Assembly: GCA_016937035.1 (NCBI GenBank)
Contig: JAFGWS010000038.1
Span: 1-10,549, forward strand
Direction of reading: 5' to 3'
Length of the DNA: 10,549 bases
From: Pontiellaceae bacterium
GTDB taxonomy: Bacteria; Verrucomicrobiota; Kiritimatiellia; Kiritimatiellales; Pontiellaceae
Below, piece by piece: positions 7,085 through 10,549 of the stretch (positions are counted from its first letter, which is position 1; each line of letters opens with the position of its first letter). The notes beneath the pieces are model-generated. The model ran no database searches. It worked only from the letters and a program-made list of their open reading frames with translations, and was not told the DNA's origin. Made by a program: the position numbers and the translations under genes.

Positions 7085-7140
7085 TTTTAAAGCGGTGTCA
7101 AGCGGCTATCGCCGGCCTTCAGCCCACCGCACTCCAAAGG
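7085..7140 (-). repeat. Family B repeat, copy 3
   Basis: On the minus strand the copy starts CCTTTGGAGTGCGGTGG and ends CCGCTTGACACCGCTTTAAAA. The interior carries AAGGCCGGCGA, also present in the copy at 10062-10114. Ends can pair as GCGGT with ACCGC. Confidence 0.8.
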
Positions 7141-7150
7141 TTGTGTTGGC

Positions 7151-7196
7151 TTATTCTTCTACTGGCCATTCGGTGAGGATGTTGGCGGTTTCGAAC
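7151..7196 (-). pseudogene. Possible 3' remnant of a coding frame fused to a family A repeat
   Basis: On the minus strand, the family A copy at 7197-7252 reads GRDDCPQSS...SALP, and the frame runs on as FETANILTEWPVEE to a TAA (7153-7151). Upstream the frame is closed by TAG at 7279-7277 and no start is evident, so this is not an intact gene. The flank GATGTTGGCGG-TTCGA beside the repeat also borders the family A copy inside the U32 gene (7984-8000). It may be the tail of a decayed gene. Confidence 0.35.
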
Positions 7197-7252
7197 GGTA
7201 GGGCGGAGTCTCCCCACTCCGCTGCGGACGACTGGGGACAGTCGTCCCTACC
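7197..7252 (-). repeat. Family A palindromic element, intergenic copy (56 bp)
   Basis: Terminal inverted repeat GGTAGGG/CCCTACC encloses two hairpins: CGGAGT-CTCCCC-ACTCCG and GGACGACTG-GGGA-CAGTCGTCC. It has exactly the length of the copy at 8003-8058. Read on the minus strand, the frame that matches the U32 copies gives GRDDCPQSSAAEWGDSALP. Here the element is outside any gene. Confidence 0.9.
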
Positions 7253-7258
7253 TTGCCT

Positions 7259-7281
7259 GACGACTGGGGACCGTCCCTACC
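7259..7281 (-). repeat. Family A element, partial copy (right half)
   Basis: GACGACTGGGGAC followed by CGTCCCTACC equals the right half of the element with three bases (AGT) lost from the stem. It lies 6 bases after the full copy, in the same orientation, and is out of frame with it. Confidence 0.7.
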
Positions 7282-7459
7282 CCGGATGACGGGGGTTGCC
7301 TGGCGGATTAAAGGGGCGGACGCTGTCCGAGCCGTTTGTGGAATCGGAGTTCCGACATAATTAGGCTCGGAGAAGTAATTTCGTCGCTCTCCAGCTCGAT
7401 TGGATTTCGCGGTGATTTCAACCCTTTCGAACTAACTATTAACTGATAACGAATAACCG

Positions 7460-7489
7460 CCTCAGAAAAACCAGAGGTTTTTCAAGAGG
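7460..7489 (-). terminator. Hairpin after the U32 gene, possible terminator
   Basis: GAAAAACC (7465-7472) pairs perfectly with GGTTTTTC (7476-7483) around AGA, and CCTC/GAGG (7460-7463, 7486-7489) extends the stem with a small bulge. It lies 2 bases past the stop codon of the minus-strand U32 gene. No T-run follows the outer stem on the minus strand, so termination strength is uncertain. Confidence 0.5.
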
Positions 7490-7491
7490 CC

Positions 7492-9930
7492 CTACAGCGT
7501 CCGGCGATAGTTCCCGTCATGACTTCCGGCGATGGATTCGCCGGCGAATGCGCTGCGGAGTATTCGGGCAGCGTCGGCCGCAGTGTGGACGCCGTAAGTG
7601 AGGTCCATTCGGAAATTATGTGCGCCGACGGCGCGGAGTTCGTCGAGGTGCTCGATCAGCGAAAACGGGGCTTCATCAATCAGGATATATGGGTCGCCGT
7701 TTTGCTCAATGCGCATGCTGCGCTTATCGCGATCGATGAGTGTCTCTCCGCAATCGGGTCGGGTGGCGGAAATCATCAGCGGCGTGTGTTGATAGACGGA
7801 AACGATGGCTCGGTCGCCGAGGAGTTTGATCAGCGCCTTCAGATTATCGCCGGTATCTTCCGGCGAAAGCACGTTTTGCCGAATCCCCAGCTCCTTCCAC
7901 TGCGCGGCGGCCTCGGTGTTGAAGGTGTAGAGCGGCCAGTCGGCCGTCAGATCGGTAGCGTGGCGGAAGGCATGGAGTGCGCCGATGTTGGCGGCTTCGA
8001 GGGGTAGGGCGGAGTGTCCCCACTCCGCCGTGGACGACTGGGGACAGTCGTCCCTACCTCGCTGAATGACTGGAATGGCCAGGCGCTTGCTGTAGACGAA
8101 AGCTTGCTTCTGTACGGCGCAATCACCTGCTTCGTTGTCGTCATTCGGCCGAGGGGGCATAACGAAGCTGGAAGCTTCGTCTACGTTATGGGTCTCCAGC
8201 ACAATTTCGTCAAGTTGTGCGAGTTCGTCGTCGGTCAGTTGATCGAGAAGCGAGAGGTCGCGCAGCTTGACGGACCAGCGTTCTTCATCTGTGGGTAGGG
8301 CGGAGTGTCCCCACTCCGCTGCGTGTCCTTCCGCTGCTTCCTCTTCGGACGGCTGGGGACAGCCGTCCCTAACAGAAAAAACCAATTCTTGCAGCCGCTC
8401 CGCGTGGGCGGCGGTTTTATGCTCAGCGAATGCTGCGCTCAGCTTTTCGAGCAGTTGTCGGCGGACTTCGTTGAGCAGCGATGCCGGTGCAAATAGGCCG
8501 TTGTCGTTGATTTCGAGGCGATCGAGTTGCCACTCGGTTCCGCCGGTTTTTTCGAAGCATTTTCGGATCGAGGCTCCGCTCTGGTCTGGATTCCGGGCTT
8601 CGCTCAGCGGTTCTTTAATTCGGATTTCAGTTTGGGCTGAACGGGCTGTTATGCCTGCGGCGGTCAGCTCAACCGTTGCGTTGAACGGCTTGCGCTGGCG
8701 ATAGACTCCGGGGCGCGGCGCTTCAAATTTATAGCGCCGGCGGATCTCCTGCGAGATGGAGCAGTAGATGGTGAGTCCGCTTTCGAGGTAAGGATGATCC
8801 GTCGGCAGCTTTACGGCGATGTCGGTATGCGCGGGAATTTCAAATTTAAGATGCTTTTTGCGGTCGCCCAGCAGTCGGATTTCGGTGGCGGAGAAGCCAT
8901 AAGGTTCTTTGCCGGACATCTCGATTTTGAGGCCGTCATATTTTTGCAGGGCGCGGTCGGTATGGAAATGGAGCCAATGACTGCCCTGTTCGGGGACAAT
9001 CGATTGAATCGTTCCAATAACGGCGCCGCGGTGTCCGTTGGTGGTTGGATCGATCGGGTTGGTGTCGGCGTTTTTAAGATAGAGGTCGGTGGCGGGGCGA
9101 CCGAAGATGGTCTGAATGTCGGAGAGCAGTTGCTGTTGTTGCTGAGTGTTGATTTCATGGCTCAGGCGCTTACGGTAAAAATCGGTAACGGCGCCGACAT
9201 ATTCGGGGCTCTTCATGCGGCCTTCGATCTTGAGCGATGTCACTCCGGCATCCAGCAGTTTGTCGAGGTGCGGACCGACGACAAAATCCTTCATGGAAAA
9301 TGGCGTTTTTCTTCCGTCGGAAGTGTTGAACGTCTGGCGGCAGCAATAGGCGCAGCGGCCGCGGTTACCGCTGCGGCCGAGCAGGTGCGAGGAGAAGAGG
9401 CAGAGTCCACTGTAGGAATAGCAGAGCGCGCCGTGGATGAAGACTTCGGTTTCGATGCCGCAGCCGCGCGTGATGGTTTCAATCTCTTTAAGGCTCAGCT
9501 CGCGCGCCAGTACCACGCGGGTGAAGTCGAGATCGGCCAGCAGCTTCGCGCCGTCGAGGTTGTGAACAGCCAGCTGGGTGCTGGCATGCAGAGGAAGTTT
9601 AGGGAAAAAGCGTTTGGCCATGCAGGCCACGCCCAGGTCCTGGACGATTACGCCGTCGGCGTTGAGATCGCGGATGCGCGCCAGCGCTTCAAGTGCGTCT
9701 GCGAGTTCATGCTGCTGCACGAGCGTGTTGAATGTGATGTAGACTTTGCGGTCGTGCGCGTGGGCATAGCCGATCAGCTCGTCGAGCTGTTCCTCGGAAA
9801 AATTAACGGCTTCGGCGCGGGCGGAAAAGCGGGGCAGTCCGGCGTAGACGGCGTCGGCGCCGTAGGCCAAGGCGGCCCATGCGGCATCGACGCTGCCCGC
9901 CGGGGCCAGGAGTTCTGGGTTTTTGTTCAT
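7492..9930 (-). CDS. U32-family peptidase / RlhA-like protein with three in-frame repeat insertions
   Basis: The 812-residue product starts PELLAPAGSVDAAWAALAYGADAVYAG, the start of the U32 barrel. EVFIHGALCYSYSGLCLFS (162-180) fits the U32 signature exactly, and C170, C177, C193 and C196/C197 form the cysteine cluster seen in the RlhA/TrhP/UbiU group. RlhA and TrhP act in RNA hydroxylation; others are called collagenases. A DUF3656-like middle (about 290-500) and a second half ending HNFRMDLTYGV support the RlhA-type long architecture. Oddities lie between: residues 521-547 and 625-644 come from family A repeats and 583-613 from family C, without breaking the frame. Removing them leaves about 735 residues, with conserved-looking RWSVKLRD and LDEIVLET between. 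Start ATG 9930 has only a weak, distant GGGAA. It stands alone between repeats. Molecular activity is inferred; I cannot tell peptidase from RNA-modifying role. Confidence 0.85.
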   Translation of the reverse strand: MNKNPELLAPAGSVDAAWAALAYGADAVYAGLPRFSARAEAVNFSEEQLDELIGYAHAHDRKVYITFNTLVQQHELADALEALARIRDLNADGVIVQDLGVACMAKRFFPKLPLHASTQLAVHNLDGAKLLADLDFTRVVLARELSLKEIETITRGCGIETEVFIHGALCYSYSGLCLFSSHLLGRSGNRGRCAYCCRQTFNTSDGRKTPFSMKDFVVGPHLDKLLDAGVTSLKIEGRMKSPEYVGAVTDFYRKRLSHEINTQQQQQLLSDIQTIFGRPATDLYLKNADTNPIDPTTNGHRGAVIGTIQSIVPEQGSHWLHFHTDRALQKYDGLKIEMSGKEPYGFSATEIRLLGDRKKHLKFEIPAHTDIAVKLPTDHPYLESGLTIYCSISQEIRRRYKFEAPRPGVYRQRKPFNATVELTAAGITARSAQTEIRIKEPLSEARNPDQSGASIRKCFEKTGGTEWQLDRLEINDNGLFAPASLLNEVRRQLLEKLSAAFAEHKTAAHAERLQELVFSVRDGCPQPSEEEAAEGHAAEWGHSALPTDEERWSVKLRDLSLLDQLTDDELAQLDEIVLETHNVDEASSFVMPPRPNDDNEAGDCAVQKQAFVYSKRLAIPVIQRGRDDCPQSSTAEWGHSALPLEAANIGALHAFRHATDLTADWPLYTFNTEAAAQWKELGIRQNVLSPEDTGDNLKALIKLLGDRAIVSVYQHTPLMISATRPDCGETLIDRDKRSMRIEQNGDPYILIDEAPFSLIEHLDELRAVGAHNFRMDLTYGVHTAADAARILRSAFAGESIAGSHDGNYRRTL
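8003..8058 (-). repeat. Family A palindromic element inside the U32 gene, copy A2 (56 bp)
   Basis: Best-formed copy. GGTAG/CTACC closes two perfect 9-bp hairpins: GGCGGAGTG-TCCC-CACTCCGCC (8008-8029) and GGACGACTG-GGGA-CAGTCGTCC (8032-8053). The loops TCCC and GGGA are complementary. Translated in the gene frame it gives GRDDCPQSSTAEWGHSALP (625-643). Confidence 0.92.
8092..8184 (-). repeat. Family C element inside the U32 gene (93 bp, 31 codons)
   Basis: On the plus strand GTAGACGAAAGCTT at 8092 is answered by AAGCTTCGTCTAC ending at 8184, an inverted repeat with one extra base. The distal end holds a perfect hairpin, ACGAAGCT-GGA-AGCTTCGT (8162-8180), nested in CATAACG/CGTTATG (8158-8164, 8184-8190). 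In the gene frame the unit encodes residues 583-613, from VDEASSFVM to QAFVY. Only one copy is present, so family status is inferred from structure. Confidence 0.65.
8294..8373 (-). repeat. Family A palindromic element inside the U32 gene, copy A1 (80 bp, long linker)
   Basis: Left hairpin CGGAGTG-TCCC-CACTCCG (8301-8318) equals copy A2; right hairpin is GGACGGCTG-GGGA-CAGCCGTCC (8347-8368), with an A-T pair changed to G-C on both sides. The linker between hairpins is 24 bases longer than in the 56-bp copies, a multiple of three. The outer end has drifted from CTACC to CTAAC. In frame it encodes RDGCPQPS...AEWGHSALP. Confidence 0.88.
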
Positions 9931-10061
9931 GGGTTGAATTTCCCGGATAATTGGGTGCGTGACGACTGGAAATTCAGGGAATTTTCCGGGTTAAATTTTT
10001 GACCACCCGCCTTGCTGGAGGCACTGAGTCACAGAGGTTCCTTTTCTCCGGTGGATTTGTT

Positions 10062-10114
10062 TGATAGCGGTGTCGAGCGGCAGTCGCCGGCCTTCGGCCT
10101 TCCGCACTCCAAAT
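10062..10114 (-). repeat. Family B repeat, copy 4
   Basis: Read on the minus strand it starts TTTGGAGTGCGGAAGG, holds GAAGGCCGGCGA in its interior and ends GCCGCTCGACACCGCTATCAA. It is closest to copy 3 (7085-7140), about 3 kb away, which shows the family is dispersed and not a single local duplication. Confidence 0.8.
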
Positions 10115-10309
10115 TACCATTTGCGGTATCGGACGTCGTCCGGGCTGTGGATTGCCGTGAGAGGAATGAAATTAGGCAGAATGATTTTGGGGACAGAATA
10201 ATTACTCTTTCTGCTTCCACCTGCTCGATTGCTTTTTGATTCAAGGATGACCTTGTTTTTGATCCTTCTCTTTCGTTGTTCAAACCAGCGACCATGCCGC
10301 TCCATGCGC

Positions 10310-10338
10310 TTGACGTGCAGGGAGTGCTCCGCTAGCTT
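10310..10338 (+). promoter_or_regulatory. Candidate promoter of lepA
   Basis: TTGACG (10310-10315, 5 of 6) is followed after 17 bases by TAGCTT (10333-10338, 3 of 6). A start near 10345 leaves a leader of about 46 bases, including AGCG-TT-CGCT and seven T at 10349-10355, which could cause pausing. Tentative. Confidence 0.3.
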
Positions 10339-10390
10339 GAGCGTTCGCTTTTTTTAAGGGAAAAGCCCGAAATCCGAATAACGAACATTT

Positions 10391-10549
10391 ATGAACGATC
10401 TCAGTTTAATCCGAAACTTTTCAATTATTGCCCATATTGACCACGGAAAGTCGACGCTGGCGGACCGTATGCTGGAGCTGACCCAGACCGTGGAGCAGCG
10501 CAAAATGAAGGAGCAGCTGCTCGACTCCATGGATCTGGAGCGCGAGCGC
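10391..10549 (+). CDS. lepA: Elongation factor 4 (LepA), N-terminal part; gene runs past the window
   Basis: LepA is a ribosome-bound translational GTPase that acts on elongation and initiation. The 53 visible residues, beginning [22 protein letters not shown], are the family N-terminus: the G1 loop AHIDHGKST covers residues 14-22, followed by [20 protein letters not shown] and [11 protein letters not shown], just before where the switch I Thr would come. The frame is open to the window edge. ATG 10391 is chosen because homology begins at once after it; I see no good ribosome site in front (ACGAACATTT), so initiation may rely on an unstructured AT-rich leader. Divergent from the U32 gene. Confidence 0.96.
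   Translation, partial: MNDLSLIRNFSIIAHIDHGKSTLADRMLELTQTVEQRKMKEQLLDSMDLERER

Larger units (their letters stand above)
6898..7491. other. Repeat-filled intergenic region between feoC and the U32 gene
   Basis: These 594 bases hold no convincing gene. They contain, in order: a degenerate GC-rich stretch related to family B (6914-6945), three family B copies in alternating orientation (6950-7140), a short coding-like remnant (7151-7196), a full and a partial family A copy (7197-7281), an unassigned stretch (7282-7459) and a hairpin close to the end of the U32 gene. A 131-codon open frame on the plus strand across 6894-7289 is made of repeats and has no protein-like composition. Confidence 0.8.
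9931..10390. other. Intergenic region between U32 gene and lepA
   Basis: These 460 bases separate two divergent genes and hold no convincing gene. Near the U32 start there are partly repeated AATTTCCCGG/CCGGG stretches (9938-9995). A family B copy lies at 10062-10114. From about 10117 to 10300 only short shadow frames are seen. The last 90 bases hold the likely lepA promoter. Confidence 0.7.

Noticed and set aside
6950..7140. Possible CRISPR array in the repeat cluster
   Set aside because: The repeats alternate in orientation, differ in length and have no regular unique spacers.
6894..7289. 131-codon plus-strand frame after feoC
   Set aside because: It consists of family B and A repeats and spacer; no ribosome site and no protein-like signal.
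8794..10002. 402-codon open frame opposite the U32 gene
   Set aside because: It is a shadow of the strong U32 coding frame in GC-rich DNA; the translation is repetitive Gly/Ala/Val without motifs.
10114..10305. Short minus-strand frames (63 and 88 codons) before lepA, and the phrase TTTTGGGGACAGAATAATTA as a transposase remnant
   Set aside because: The phrase reminds me of flanks of mobile elements, but no transposase motif is visible and the frames overlap each other and a repeat.
10300..10357. Possible tRNA or terminator before lepA
   Set aside because: No cloverleaf can be formed; the stem before the seven T is only 4 bp and no plus-strand gene lies upstream.

Overview
The window looks like the chromosome of a free-living Gram-negative bacterium with moderate to high GC. 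The outer-membrane barrel protein, the secreted glycosidase and the abundance of short palindromic repeats would fit a marine PVC-group organism, for example a Kiritimatiellota-like polysaccharide degrader. That assignment is inference from gene content and style; no rRNA or phylogenetic marker was compared.

Layout. (1) Positions 2-400 hold the 3' end of a DUF4143-type ATPase gene, cut by the window edge. (2) Positions 549-2552, minus strand, hold a secreted GH51 alpha-L-arabinofuranosidase with its own promoter and a strong terminator. (3) Positions 2785-6897, plus strand, form an iron-uptake unit: a small unknown protein, an LbtU-like outer-membrane porin, FeoA, FeoB and a FeoC-like Cys-rich regulator. 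The feoA-feoB and feoB-feoC junctions overlap. The porin could bring iron or a chelate across the outer membrane; FeoB would move Fe(II) across the inner membrane with FeoA and FeoC as accessory proteins. (4) Positions 6898-7491 are a repeat-rich intergenic stretch. (5) Positions 7492-9930, minus strand, hold a U32-family peptidase/RlhA-like protein. (6) Positions 9931-10390 are intergenic with one more repeat copy. (7) From 10391 to the window edge is the 5' end of lepA.

The most striking feature is a set of short palindromic repeats that ignore gene borders. Family A (56-80 bp) has terminal inverted repeats around two hairpins with mutually complementary tetraloops, and shows one compensatory base-pair change between copies. 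One copy is intergenic and two sit in frame inside the U32 gene. Family C (93 bp, exactly 31 codons) has terminal inverted repeats and lies between the two family A copies in the same gene. Family B (about 35-56 bp, ending TGGAGTGCG and CGCTTTAAAA) clusters after feoC, recurs before lepA, and a related half-copy appears to encode the last residues of FeoC. The pattern resembles the palindromic elements of Rickettsia that insert in frame into protein genes and add peptide segments to otherwise conserved proteins.
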